A stretch of DNA of 30,536 nt from Actinocrinis sp046724665. Lineage in GTDB: Bacteria; Actinomycetota; Actinomycetes; Streptomycetales; Catenulisporaceae. The position numbers and the translations under genes were made by a program. The notes below the pieces were generated by a model. The model was given only the letters and a program-made list of their open reading frames with translations. It was not told where the DNA came from and ran no database searches. The DNA lies in NCBI GenBank assembly GCA_046724665.1, contig JBKOWZ010000163.1:1-30536 (forward strand), in the 5' to 3' direction. Below, piece by piece: positions 23,282 to 30,536 of the stretch (its first letter is position 1; each line of letters starts with the position of its first letter).

Positions 23282-24625
23282 ATGAGATGGGCTATCGAGG
23301 CTGTGAGCACTGAGGCGACCTCCGCGCCGACCCGCGCCTGGACGAACTGGGCGGGCAACCAGAAAGCCCAAGTGCGGCGCATCGCCACCCCGGCGAGCAC
23401 ACGGGAGGTCGCGCAGACCGTGCGCGAGGCGGCCGCCGCGGGTCTCAAGGTCAAACCCGCTGGCAGCGGCCACTCCTTCACCGCGGCCGCGGTCACCGAC
23501 GGCGTGCTCATCCGGCTCGACCACCTTTCCAGGACCCGTTCCGCGGACAAGGCGTCGGGCCTTGTCACCGTCGAGGCCGGGATGGGGCTGCGGCGGTTCA
23601 ACGAGCTGCTGGCCGAGCAGGGCCTCGCGCTGACCAACCTGGGCGACATCCAGGAGCAGACGGTCGCCGGGGCGATCGCCACCGGCACCCACGGCACCGG
23701 CCGCTCGAGCGCGTCCATCGCCGCGCAGGTCGCCGGGCTGGAGATCGTGCTGGCCGACGGTTCGATCGTGGCCTGCTCCGCCACCGAGCGCCCGGAACTG
23801 TTCGAGGCGGCCCGGATCGGCGTCGGCGCGATCGGAGTGATCACCGCGGTGACCTTCCGCACCGAGCGGGCGTTCCTGCTGTCCGCGCACGAGGAGCCGA
23901 CCAGCCTCGACGTAGCGCTCGACTCCTTCGACGACCTGTGGCAGGAGAACGAGCACTTCGAGTTCTGGTGGTTCCCGCACACCAAGGGCGCGCTGCTCAA
24001 GCGCAACAACCGCTCCACCGGGCCAGCGGCGCCGTTACCGCGCGGGAGGGAGTGGTTCGAGGACGAGTTCCTCGCCAACACGTTCTTCTCCGGCCTGCTG
24101 AAGGCGGGGCGCAGTGCGCCACGCGCCATTCCGACGATCAACCGGTTCGCCGCGAAGGCCCTGTCGGCGCGCAGCTACACCGACCGCTCCGACAAGGTGT
24201 TCACGTCGCCGCGGCGTTTCAAGTTCCTGGAGATGGAGTACGCACTGCCGCGTGAGGCAGCGGTCTCGGCGTTACGCGAGGTGCGCCAGATGATCGAGCG
24301 TGCCAGGCTGCGGATCAGCCTGCCGATCGAGGTACGCACCGCCCCCTCAGACGCGCTGTGGCTTTCGACGGCGCACGGCCGTGACACGGCGTACGTCGCG
24401 TTCCACATGCACGAGGGCGTCAACCCCACCGAGTACTTCGAGAACGCCGAGGCCATCATGGTCGCCTACGACGGCCGCCCACACTGGGGAAAGCTGCACA
24501 CGCGCGACCGTGAATACATCGCCTCCGCTTATCCGCGCTTCGAGGATTTCCTCACGGTGCGGGATAAGGCAGACCCCGAGCGCGTTTTCGGCAACGAATA
24601 CACTCGCCGGATCTTCGGAGCCTGA
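23282..24625 (+). CDS. D-arabinono-1,4-lactone oxidase-type FAD oxidoreductase
   Basis: The 447-residue protein has an N-terminal FAD_binding_4 (PCMH) domain: KPAGSGHSFTAAAVTDG, GDIQEQTVAGAIATGTHGTG and VGAIGVITAVTF. A C-terminal ALO domain follows, with HWGKLHTRD and DPERVFGNEYTRRIFG near the end. Members oxidise aldonolactones or sugar alcohols. THGTGR lacks an obvious covalent-flavin histidine assignment from sequence alone. ATG 23282 and GTG 23303 are both possible starts; neither has a good ribosome site. The gene converges on miaA, with a hairpin between. Confidence 0.88.
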   Translation: MRWAIEAVSTEATSAPTRAWTNWAGNQKAQVRRIATPASTREVAQTVREAAAAGLKVKPAGSGHSFTAAAVTDGVLIRLDHLSRTRSADKASGLVTVEAGMGLRRFNELLAEQGLALTNLGDIQEQTVAGAIATGTHGTGRSSASIAAQVAGLEIVLADGSIVACSATERPELFEAARIGVGAIGVITAVTFRTERAFLLSAHEEPTSLDVALDSFDDLWQENEHFEFWWFPHTKGALLKRNNRSTGPAAPLPRGREWFEDEFLANTFFSGLLKAGRSAPRAIPTINRFAAKALSARSYTDRSDKVFTSPRRFKFLEMEYALPREAAVSALREVRQMIERARLRISLPIEVRTAPSDALWLSTAHGRDTAYVAFHMHEGVNPTEYFENAEAIMVAYDGRPHWGKLHTRDREYIASAYPRFEDFLTVRDKADPERVFGNEYTRRIFGA

Positions 24626-24640
24626 GCGCCTAAAGCGCTC
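24624..24640. terminator. Convergent terminator hairpin before miaA end
   Basis: GAGCGC, CTAAA, GCGCTC form a perfect six-pair hairpin. It overlaps the oxidase stop codon and lies 18 bases beyond the miaA stop. Confidence 0.5.
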
Positions 24641-24657
24641 CTTGCCCTAATCCGCCC

Positions 24658-25641
24658 TCAGCCGCGCACAAGCTCCAACGCGGCCTCGAATAGCCGCTCG
24701 CCAGCCTGATCAAGCCAGTGCACATGCGGATCCCGCCGGAACCACGACTCCTGCCGCCGGGCGAACCGCTTGGTCTCCTTCACGGTCTGCTCTCGCGCGT
24801 CCTGCTCCGAGATCTCTCCGGCCAGGAACGCGAGTACCTGCTTGTAGCCGAGCGCACGGCTGGCCGTCTCGCCCTCACGCAGCCCGACCTGCTCTAGGGC
24901 ACGCACCTCGTCGATCAGGCCGCGTTCCCACATCACGTCCACTCGCCGCGTGATGCGCTCGTCGAGCAGCGTCCGGTCCGCGGTAAGGCCGAGGCGCAGC
25001 GTGTGCGGGTAATACGGCCGATGTCCCGGTAGCGTCGCTGTGAACCGCCCACCGGTCAGCTCGATGACTTCAAGCGCGCGCACGATGCGTCGGCCGTTCG
25101 ACGGCAGGATCACCGCGGCGGCAGCAGGGTCGGCGACCGCCAGCCGCGCGTGCATGGCACCCGGCCCGACCTCGGCGAGCTGCGCCTCCAACTCGGCGCG
25201 CAACTCGGGGTCGGTGCCCGGAAACTCGAAGTCGTCAAGCGTCGCGTGCACATACAGGCCCGAGCCGCCGACCAGGATCGCCGGGCGTCCTTCAGCCACC
25301 AGGCGATCGACGACGGCGCGTGCCAGGCGCTGGTATTCGGCCACCGCCGCGCGCTGCGTGACCGGCCAGATGTCCAGCAGGTGGTGTGGCACGCCCTGCC
25401 GCTCGGCCTCGGTGAGCTTGGCGGTACCGATGTCCATGCCGCGATACAGCTGCATCGAGTCGGCGTTGATCACCTCGCCGCCGATCGTGCGGGCGAGGGC
25501 GACGGCCAGGTCCGATTTTCCGACCGCAGTGGGGCCGACCACCGCGATCACTGCCGGAAGCCCGTCGGCCGACGCCGCCCCGGACCGCTGTGGCGCGCCG
25601 ATCGGCCGCTGACCAAGCCCTGCCACCGTGCCTGTCACCAC
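24658..25641 (-). CDS. miaA: tRNA dimethylallyltransferase
   Basis: The 327-residue enzyme transfers an isopentenyl group to N6 of A37 in tRNAs reading UNN codons. The P-loop is GPTAVGKS (about residues 36-43), followed by NADSMQLYRGMDIGTAK, VGGSGLYVHA, RRIVRALEVIELTG and KRFARRQESWFRRD. It supplies the substrate for MiaB, encoded about 500 bp beyond its start. The GTG at 25641 has GGGAGA nearby; about 25 variable residues precede the conserved domain, so a shorter form is possible. Confidence 0.95.
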   Translation of the reverse strand: MVTGTVAGLGQRPIGAPQRSGAASADGLPAVIAVVGPTAVGKSDLAVALARTIGGEVINADSMQLYRGMDIGTAKLTEAERQGVPHHLLDIWPVTQRAAVAEYQRLARAVVDRLVAEGRPAILVGGSGLYVHATLDDFEFPGTDPELRAELEAQLAEVGPGAMHARLAVADPAAAAVILPSNGRRIVRALEVIELTGGRFTATLPGHRPYYPHTLRLGLTADRTLLDERITRRVDVMWERGLIDEVRALEQVGLREGETASRALGYKQVLAFLAGEISEQDAREQTVKETKRFARRQESWFRRDPHVHWLDQAGERLFEAALELVRG

Positions 25642-25732
25642 CCCATTCTCCCAGCAATCCCACAGCGGACAGACCCGCTCCTCTGCCGACGCGCTTCATT
25701 CCGTTATGTCGCATATTCTCTAATTCGACCCC

Positions 25733-25755
25733 GGGACGGCAGGACGCGCCGTCCC
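25733..25755 (+). promoter_or_regulatory. Leader hairpin before the antitoxin-like gene
   Basis: GGGACGGC (25733-25740) pairs perfectly with GCCGTCCC (25748-25755) around a seven-base loop, six bases before the GGAGG ribosome site (25762-25766). An AT-rich stretch (25695-25730), unusual for this DNA, precedes it and probably holds the promoter. Confidence 0.5.
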
Positions 25756-25774
25756 CAGACCGGAGGGCCACGCG

Positions 25775-26095
25775 ATGGGCATCTTCGATATTTTCAAGCG
25801 CCACAAGGACGACGACGCAGGTGGCAGCACTGCGCTGAAGGAGCGAGTGACAGGCATGATGTCCGGTCACAGCGACAAGGTGAACCAGGGCCTCGACAAG
25901 GCCGGTCAGATGGCCGACCAGCAGACCGGCAACAGGTACACCGATCAGATCAACACCGGTGTCAGCAAGGCCAAGGACATGTTCGCCGGGACGACCGAGC
26001 AGGGCTCCGGCGAAGCCGGCGCCGAGACACCGCATCCCGACCAGGGCGCGCAGGGTGGCGACTCTGCCCCGCCGCCGCAGCCGCCTCAGAGCTGA
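25775..26095 (+). CDS. MT0933-like antitoxin family protein
   Basis: The 106-residue protein has a basic start (MGIFDIFKRHKDDD). Its core, VNQGLDKAGQMADQQTGNRY then DQINTGVSKAKDMF (about residues 36-70), is the pattern of the MT0933/Rv0909 antitoxin-like family. The C-terminus is Gly/Pro/Gln-rich and probably disordered. In M. tuberculosis the relative pairs with a START-like toxin (Rv0910); no such neighbour is seen here. Many actinobacteria carry a solitary copy between miaA and miaB, so toxin neutralisation is uncertain. GGAGG is eight bases before ATG 25775. Confidence 0.85.
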   Translation: MGIFDIFKRHKDDDAGGSTALKERVTGMMSGHSDKVNQGLDKAGQMADQQTGNRYTDQINTGVSKAKDMFAGTTEQGSGEAGAETPHPDQGAQGGDSAPPPQPPQS

Positions 26096-26109
26096 CCCAG
26101 CTCAGCAGC

Positions 26110-26139
26110 GTCTGCGGGCACACTGTCTGCGGGCACATT
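26110..26139. repeat. 15-bp tandem repeat in the convergent gap
   Basis: GTCTGCGGGCACACT (26110-26124) is followed directly by GTCTGCGGGCACATT (26125-26139), 14 of 15 identical. GTCTGCGG is also inverted as CCGCAGAC at 26170-26177, inside the miaB end. Confidence 0.75.
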
Positions 26140-26141
26140 GA

Positions 26142-26158
26142 GGCTGCGACGAGCAGCC
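26142..26158. terminator. Convergent terminator hairpin between antitoxin-like gene and miaB
   Basis: GGCTGC, GACGA, GCAGCC form a perfect six-pair hairpin. The outer repeat GTCTGCGG/CCGCAGAC (26125-26132 and 26170-26177) can enclose it, giving a larger compound stem. Confidence 0.6.
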
Positions 26159-26165
26159 CAGTACG

Positions 26166-27725
26166 TCAGCCGCAGACCGGCGCGGCGATGCTTGTCGCAG
26201 CCAGCGGCGCGGGTACGCCGATGCTCGGCATCCCGAGCGAAACGGTCGGTCTGGCAGCGCTCCCCGCCGCGTTACGCGCTTCCCAGGCATCGCCGGAGCG
26301 CAGTCGCCGCAGTGTGCGTACCGCGCTGCCACTGCCGTCGTCGGCGACCAGGTGATGCGGCGCGGCGTAGGTGATCTCGGCCGTCACAAGATCCCCAGGA
26401 CGCGGCCGCTCACCCCGCGCCGCATCCTCCGCACGCTGCCCGGCATTTCCGCCCGCCCCGGCCTCTCGCGCGTCCCCGACCGCGAAGTGCACCAGGCGGT
26501 TGTCACGCGCCCGCCCGGACATCCGGTGCGTCGCCTCGTCCTTGCGCCCCTCGCCCTCGGCCACCAGCAGTTCGACCTCGGTGCCGACCAGCTTGCGGTT
26601 CTCCGCCCAGGAGATTTCCTCCTGAAGCGCGACCAGCCGCTGGTAACGCTCCTGCACGACCTGCTTGGGCACCTGGTCGTCCATCTCGGCGGCAGGAGTG
26701 CCGGGGCGCTTCGAGTACTGGAAGGTGAACGCGGAGGCGAACCGCGACTCGCGCACCACATGCAGCGTCTGCTCGAAGTCCGCCTCGGTCTCACCGGGAA
26801 ATCCGACGATCACATCGGTGGTGATGGCCGCGTGCGGTATCGCCTTACGCACCCGCTCGATGATCCCCAGGTACCGTTCCTGCCGGTAGGAGCGGCGCAT
26901 GGCGCGTAGCACGGTGTCCGAACCCGATTGCAGCGGCATGTGCAGCGAAGGCATCACGTTGTGCGTCTCAGCCATCGCGGCGATCACGTCGTCGGTGAAG
27001 TCGCGCGGATGCGGTGACGTGAACCGAACCCGTTCGAGCCCTTCGACCTCGCCGCATGCCCGCAGCAGCTTGGAGAACGCCTCGCGGTCGCCGAACTCCG
27101 CGCCGTACGAGTTGACGTTCTGCCCGAGCAGCGTGATCTCCACGACGCCCTCGGCCACCAGCGCCTCGATCTCGGCCAGGATGTCGCCGGGCCGCCGGTC
27201 CTTCTCGGTACCGCGCAGCGCCGGGACAATACAGAACGTGCACGTGTTGTTGCAGCCCACGGACACCGACACCCACGCCGCGTACGCGGACTCACGGCGC
27301 GTAGGCAGCGTCGAGGGGAAGACCTCGAGCGACTCGGCGATCTCGACCTGCGCCTCCTCCCGCACCCGCGCGCGTTCGAGCAGGACCGGTAGGGCAGCGA
27401 GGTTGTGCGTACCGAACACGACGTCAACGTAAGGCGCGCGGCGGACGACCTCTCCGCGATCCTTCTGCGCGAGGCAGCCGCCGACCGCGATCTGCATGCC
27501 CGGCCGCTGTGCCTTGACGGAGGCGAGGTGGCCGAGGTTGCCGTACAGGCGGTTGTCGGCGTTCTCCCGGACGGCGCAGGTGTTGAAGACGACCACGTCA
27601 GCGGTGTCGCCTTGCCCGGCACGCTCGTAGCCGGCGCTCTCCAGCAGTCCGGAGAGCCGTTCGGAGTCGTGCACGTTCATCTGGCAGCCGTACGTGACGA
27701 TCTCGTACGTTCTGGCTGAGGACAT
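26166..27725 (-). CDS. miaB: tRNA-2-methylthio-N6-dimethylallyladenosine synthase
   Basis: The 519-residue radical-SAM methylthiotransferase completes ms2i6A37 in tRNA. The N-terminal domain cysteines are in TYGCQMN, NTCAVREN and GGCLAQ. The radical-SAM motif is CNNTCTFCIVPALRG, and LGQNVNSYG, MPLQSGSDTVL and DVIVGFPGETEADF follow. A C-terminal TRAM domain ends near residue 485 and is followed by a 35-residue Ala/Pro-rich tail. A long Gly/Ala/Glu insertion lies inside the TRAM region. ATG 27725 starts at the conserved domain; it lacks a ribosome site, and a TTG seven codons earlier... is equally unsupported. It is divergent from the MerR gene. Confidence 0.95.
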   Translation of the reverse strand: MSSARTYEIVTYGCQMNVHDSERLSGLLESAGYERAGQGDTADVVVFNTCAVRENADNRLYGNLGHLASVKAQRPGMQIAVGGCLAQKDRGEVVRRAPYVDVVFGTHNLAALPVLLERARVREEAQVEIAESLEVFPSTLPTRRESAYAAWVSVSVGCNNTCTFCIVPALRGTEKDRRPGDILAEIEALVAEGVVEITLLGQNVNSYGAEFGDREAFSKLLRACGEVEGLERVRFTSPHPRDFTDDVIAAMAETHNVMPSLHMPLQSGSDTVLRAMRRSYRQERYLGIIERVRKAIPHAAITTDVIVGFPGETEADFEQTLHVVRESRFASAFTFQYSKRPGTPAAEMDDQVPKQVVQERYQRLVALQEEISWAENRKLVGTEVELLVAEGEGRKDEATHRMSGRARDNRLVHFAVGDAREAGAGGNAGQRAEDAARGERPRPGDLVTAEITYAAPHHLVADDGSGSAVRTLRRLRSGDAWEARNAAGSAARPTVSLGMPSIGVPAPLAATSIAAPVCG

Positions 27726-27865
27726 CTGGAGGCAACCACCCAATCCGCCGCGCGCCGCAGACCGAGGCGCCGGTCCGCGGTCGAGGTCCCGGTCCCGCAA
27801 GCTCGGCTCCGGGACGACCTCTCCGCATTTTGCCACGCCGCGCGCCGACCGGGCTCCGGGCGCAC

Positions 27866-27902
27866 TTGAGCTTCCCGCAGGGCAAGGTCCTACCGTGGCC
27901 CC
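27866..27902 (+). promoter_or_regulatory. Candidate leaderless MerR-type promoter with 19-bp spacer
   Basis: TTGAGC (27866-27871) and TACCGT (27891-27896) are separated by 19 bp, the elongated spacing typical of MerR-activated promoters. An imperfect dyad (TTCCC/GGGCAA) lies between them. The -10 ends six bases before ATG 27903 and no Shine-Dalgarno site exists, so transcription may begin at the start codon. Confidence 0.45.
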
Positions 27903-28928
27903 ATGAACTCGGAGGCCACAGACGGCCACCTACCCGCGGATGCCGTACCCACGGTCAGCCTATCCACGGCCAGCTCGCCCGCAGACGGCCCATCCACAGG
28001 CAGCTTCCTTTCACCCGACCTCCTCACGGTCGGCCTGATGAGCCGCCGCAGCGGCCTCACCGCCAAGGCTCTACGGCACTACGACCGGATCGGCCTCCTG
28101 CACCCGTGCGCCGTAGATGCGGCCACCGGCTATCGGCGCTATCACCCCGACCAGGTCGCCGAGGCCCAGTTGGTTCAGCTGCTGCGCTCCCTCGACCTGC
28201 CGATCGAGCAAGTACGGATCGGTATCGCCGCCTGGAAGCACGGTGACGCGGCGACGATTGAGCACCTGCTGACCACCCACCGCCGCCGCATCGACGCGCG
28301 AGTCACCCGCCTACGCGGCGCATTGCACCGCATCGACCACCTGCTCAAGGAAGGACTACCCGGAGCCATGCCCGAGACCGAACAGACCGCCGAGCCCGGA
28401 ACGTCTCCCACCGCCCCTGCCATGCCGGCCGTGCAAGCCACTGCGAAGAGCGCGCCGGGGACAGGAACCGTAACCAATGAGCGCCTGCTGGCGGCCCAAC
28501 TGTTCAACGAGACATGGCGGTTGATGGAGCAGGAGGACCGCACCGCGATGGACGATGATCGGATGATCCACACGGCACACGCCTCGCGCTACCACTGGGG
28601 CCAGGCACCAACGGCCACCCCAGCGAACTTCGCTCGCGGCGAGTGGCAGATCTCCCGGGTCTACGCAGTGCTCCAGCGCGCCGAGCCCGCGCTGCACCAC
28701 GCACGCCGAGTGCTGGAGATCTGCGAGGAAAACAAGATCGGCGACTGGGACCTCGGCTTCGCGTACGAGGCGATCGCCCGTGCGTACGCAGTCGCCGGGG
28801 ACGCGGCGCAGGCCCGTGCGTACACGGACCAGGCTCTCGCGGCCGCCGAAGAGATCGCGGAGGAAGAGGACCGCGACCTCCTGCTCGCGGACCTCGAGAC
28901 GATCCCTGGCCAGCCCCGCTACTGGTAA
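27903..28928 (+). CDS. MerR regulator fused to an uncharacterised helical domain
   Basis: The 341-residue protein has a Ser/Thr/Pro-rich N-terminus (1-38), then a MerR winged helix (about 40-110: LLTVGLMSRRSGLTAKALRHYDR, TGYRRY) and dimerisation coiled coil (to about 150). A linker leads to a C-terminal domain (196-341) with LFNETWRLMEQEDRT, MIHTAHASRYHW, ARGEWQISRVYAVLQRAEPALHHARRVLEIC. I recall that domain as a stand-alone protein of about 140 residues in many bacteria, function unknown, with TPR-like repeats near its end. Fusion makes it the likely signal-sensing or partner domain. M46 lies inside the DNA-binding domain and is not a plausible start. Confidence 0.88.
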   Translation: MNSEATDGHLPADAVPTVSLSTASSPADGPSTGSFLSPDLLTVGLMSRRSGLTAKALRHYDRIGLLHPCAVDAATGYRRYHPDQVAEAQLVQLLRSLDLPIEQVRIGIAAWKHGDAATIEHLLTTHRRRIDARVTRLRGALHRIDHLLKEGLPGAMPETEQTAEPGTSPTAPAMPAVQATAKSAPGTGTVTNERLLAAQLFNETWRLMEQEDRTAMDDDRMIHTAHASRYHWGQAPTATPANFARGEWQISRVYAVLQRAEPALHHARRVLEICEENKIGDWDLGFAYEAIARAYAVAGDAAQARAYTDQALAAAEEIAEEEDRDLLLADLETIPGQPRYW

Positions 28929-29025
28929 CCCCGCCCACGACGACCACGACGACGAGGGACCGCGAGCACCAGGCACTAGGACAGCGAGGAGTTACCCGAC
29001 CGTTATCCCGCCGTACCGCCTCGCC

Positions 29026-29055
29026 GTGACGGACGAGCCCGGCAGGCGCTACCTT
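29026..29055 (+). promoter_or_regulatory. Candidate promoter of the solute-binding protein gene
   Basis: GTGACG (29026-29031), an 18-bp spacer and TACCTT (29050-29055) form a reasonable sigma-70-type promoter 51 bases before the GTG start. Confidence 0.35.
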
Positions 29056-29106
29056 TCCACACCGGAACGCATTCGGGGTGACACCAGCGCAAGGGGCTGA
29101 CGGTAC

Positions 29107-30015
29107 GTGCGACGACGGGGACTGCTCGGGCTTTTCATCGTGATGGGCATCACCGCAGGCACGGCCGGTTGCGTCACCATCTCACCCATCGCGGCGACCG
29201 GCGACTTCCCTGTCGCGGCGGGCGTCAAGCTGGACAACTCGCCGACCTTCCAGCGGATAGCCTCCCGCGACCAGGGCAAGGGCCGCATCGTCATCGGCGT
29301 GAAGGACGATCAGCCCGGCCTCGGCTACTACGACGAGGACAGCAGGAAGTACACCGGCTTCGACGTCGAGATCGCCGAAATGATCGCCGCCGGACTCGGC
29401 TTCAGCCGCGCGCAGACCCAGTTCGTCCCGGTCGAGTCGGCCAACCGGGAGAGCGCCCTGGAAAACGGCTCGGTCGATCTCGTCGTCGCCTCGTACTCGT
29501 ACTCGCCGACCCGCGCGCAGGCAGTCACCTTTGCCGGACCGTATTTCGAGACCAACGAAGGGCTGCTGGTACGCACCGACGAGGCCAGAATCAGCAACAT
29601 GAACTCGCTGACCTCCAGTGATGCGGTCTGCTCGGTCTCAGGCTCGACCTCATACAATCAGATCAGCAAGTTGACGAGTGCAGTACCGGCACCGCGCAAC
29701 ACATACTCGGAGTGCGTCAGCGCGCTGAAGCAGCACACGGTGAACGGCGTCTACACCGACCTCGCGGTCCTGGCAGGCTACGCCGCCCAGGATCCCGAGA
29801 ACCTGCGGCTGATAGAGGTCCCGGAGGCCGGCGCCCCACAGCTCTACGGCATAGGCCTACCGTTCGGCGACGAACTGCTGCGCAAGAAGGTGGACAGCAT
29901 CCTGACCACAGCCGAGAAGGACGGCACCTGGCAGGCGATCTTCAACGCGACCCTGGCGCCCTCCGGCATCAAGGCCATCACGCCGCCCGACGGCATCTGG
30001 ACCACCACATCCTGA
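29107..30015 (+). CDS. Solute-binding lipoprotein, glutamate/polar amino-acid type
   Basis: The 302-residue protein is a family 3 extracellular solute-binding protein. It has a basic N-terminus, hydrophobic stretch and lipobox TAGC with C22 as the lipidated cysteine (Thr at the -3 position is a little unusual). The domain begins RIVIGVKDDQPGLGYYD, with YTGFDVEIAEMIAAGLG and DLVVASYSYSPTRAQAVTFAGPYF. Cysteines in DAVCSVSG and YSECVSAL probably form the disulfide seen in GluB-like proteins. AAGGGG is about ten bases before GTG 29107. No permease or ATPase gene adjoins it on either side, unlike classical gluABCD operons. Confidence 0.9.
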   Translation: MRRRGLLGLFIVMGITAGTAGCVTISPIAATGDFPVAAGVKLDNSPTFQRIASRDQGKGRIVIGVKDDQPGLGYYDEDSRKYTGFDVEIAEMIAAGLGFSRAQTQFVPVESANRESALENGSVDLVVASYSYSPTRAQAVTFAGPYFETNEGLLVRTDEARISNMNSLTSSDAVCSVSGSTSYNQISKLTSAVPAPRNTYSECVSALKQHTVNGVYTDLAVLAGYAAQDPENLRLIEVPEAGAPQLYGIGLPFGDELLRKKVDSILTTAEKDGTWQAIFNATLAPSGIKAITPPDGIWTTTS

Positions 30016-30536
30016 CCCCGCCGCGTCCGGCCCCAAGCGTCGATTTCACACGACCCACAGCTTCACACGACACACAGCGTCACGTCGCTGCACGACCCCA
30101 TCGACGCCACGACGTTACGGCGCTACGCAACCTTCTCAGCACCACTCCCTAGGCACCTTTGCCCCGGCCACTTCCCGCTTCCCCTACGCGCCCTGCCCGC
30201 CCACTCCGCTGCGCAGCCTTGTGAGCGCCACGCCGCCGCACGGCCCTGTCACGACTCCGCCGCCACTGCCTCGCACCATCACCGCCTCGCACCCCCACAC
30301 CCAACAACGCCGCGCCGCCGCAGCTCTGGACCGCCACAACTCCACGCCACCACTGCCCCGCACCCCCACGCCGCCGCAGCCCCCGCCCCAATCCCCAGGC
30401 TCCTCGCCAGCCAGTCCCAACCTCACTCTCCCTCCCCAGGCCCCCCACACCCCAAAGTCCCGAGGCCACCAACACATCCAGCGCGTCCACCTCTTCCATC
30501 ACTACCCCCACCCCCACCTCCACCACCACCCCCCCC
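30016..30536 (+). other. C-rich, G-poor non-coding tail; candidate Rho-utilisation region
   Basis: These 521 bp hold no gene I can support. The plus strand becomes extremely C-rich and G-poor, especially after about 30170, with many CCAC, CCCC and YC steps, ending in a run of seven C. A 17-bp tandem repeat lies at 30045-30078. Downstream of the binding-protein gene, this is the composition expected of a Rho-utilisation (rut) region. Sequencing or contig-end artefact is an alternative. A minus-strand frame (30529-30149) is Gly/Val/Arg low-complexity and is not convincing. Confidence 0.4.
30045..30078. repeat. 17-bp tandem duplication
   Basis: TTCACACGACCCACAGC (30045-30061) is followed immediately by TTCACACGACACACAGC (30062-30078), 16 of 17 identical. 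It lies 29 bases after the binding-protein stop. Confidence 0.8.

Noticed and set aside
30149..30529. 126-residue minus-strand frame in the terminal tract
   Set aside because: Gly/Val/Arg low-complexity product of the C-rich strand; no ribosome site or domain.
1..30536. tRNA genes, CRISPR arrays, insertion sequences or prophage genes
   Set aside because: Looked for T-loop motifs, spaced repeats and transposase-like frames; none found by eye.

Overview
The window is chromosomal DNA of a GC-rich actinobacterium. Evidence is the very high G+C with GC-rich third positions, frequent GTG starts, and a set of gene families largely restricted to Actinobacteria: DUF3040, DUF3159, DUF3710, DUF3093, DUF4193, a CutRS-type two-component pair, CeoB/CeoC-type TrkA proteins, an MT0933-like antitoxin and a ferrochelatase with C-terminal cysteines. 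The lineage is mycelial or Streptomyces-like, but the sequence alone does not fix the genus. I saw no insertion sequence, phage gene, CRISPR array or tRNA.

Region 1 (1-9000) is the edge of the division/cell-wall (dcw) cluster. mraZ is on the minus strand, probably followed by the first codons of rsmH at the window edge. Divergent from it is a three-gene operon of MoxR ATPase, DUF58 protein and TgpA-like transglutaminase. The shared 446-bp spacer carries three perfect GTGGAG direct repeats at 10-bp period, which look like MraZ boxes. After a convergent boundary come a DUF3040 membrane protein, a SAM methyltransferase and dinB (DNA polymerase IV), all minus strand.

Region 2 (9000-17800) starts with a hairpin-rich non-coding spacer, then glyA preceded by a recognisable ZTP (pfl) riboswitch. 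Next is a block syntenic with Mycobacterium tuberculosis Rv2689c-Rv2701c: an RlmCD/TrmA-like methyltransferase, two TrkA-type potassium-channel regulators, DUF3159, DUF3710, dut, a hotdog thioesterase, DUF3093 and DUF4193. The APC permease and OB-fold genes expected in this block are missing.

Region 3 (17900-23200) holds a gamma-class carbonic anhydrase-like protein, cutS and cutR, a 58-residue small protein with a strong terminator, and a hemH(cpfC)-suhB pair. This is close to the order around Streptomyces coelicolor SCO5859-SCO5868.

Region 4 (23280-30536) holds a D-arabinono-lactone-oxidase-type flavoprotein, miaA, an orphan antitoxin-like protein, miaB, a MerR regulator fused to an uncharacterised helical domain, and a lone solute-binding lipoprotein. 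MiaA and MiaB act in sequence on A37 of tRNA. The window ends in about 520 bp of C-rich, G-poor DNA with no convincing gene, which resembles a Rho-utilisation region.

Most genes are housekeeping. The most interesting signals are regulatory: the MraZ-box array, the ZTP riboswitch with its expression-platform hairpin, the nested hairpins between dinB and glyA, the 11-bp direct repeat upstream of cutR, the MerR gene's leaderless 19-bp-spacer promoter, and the C-rich tail. I did not find a convincing new multi-gene system.
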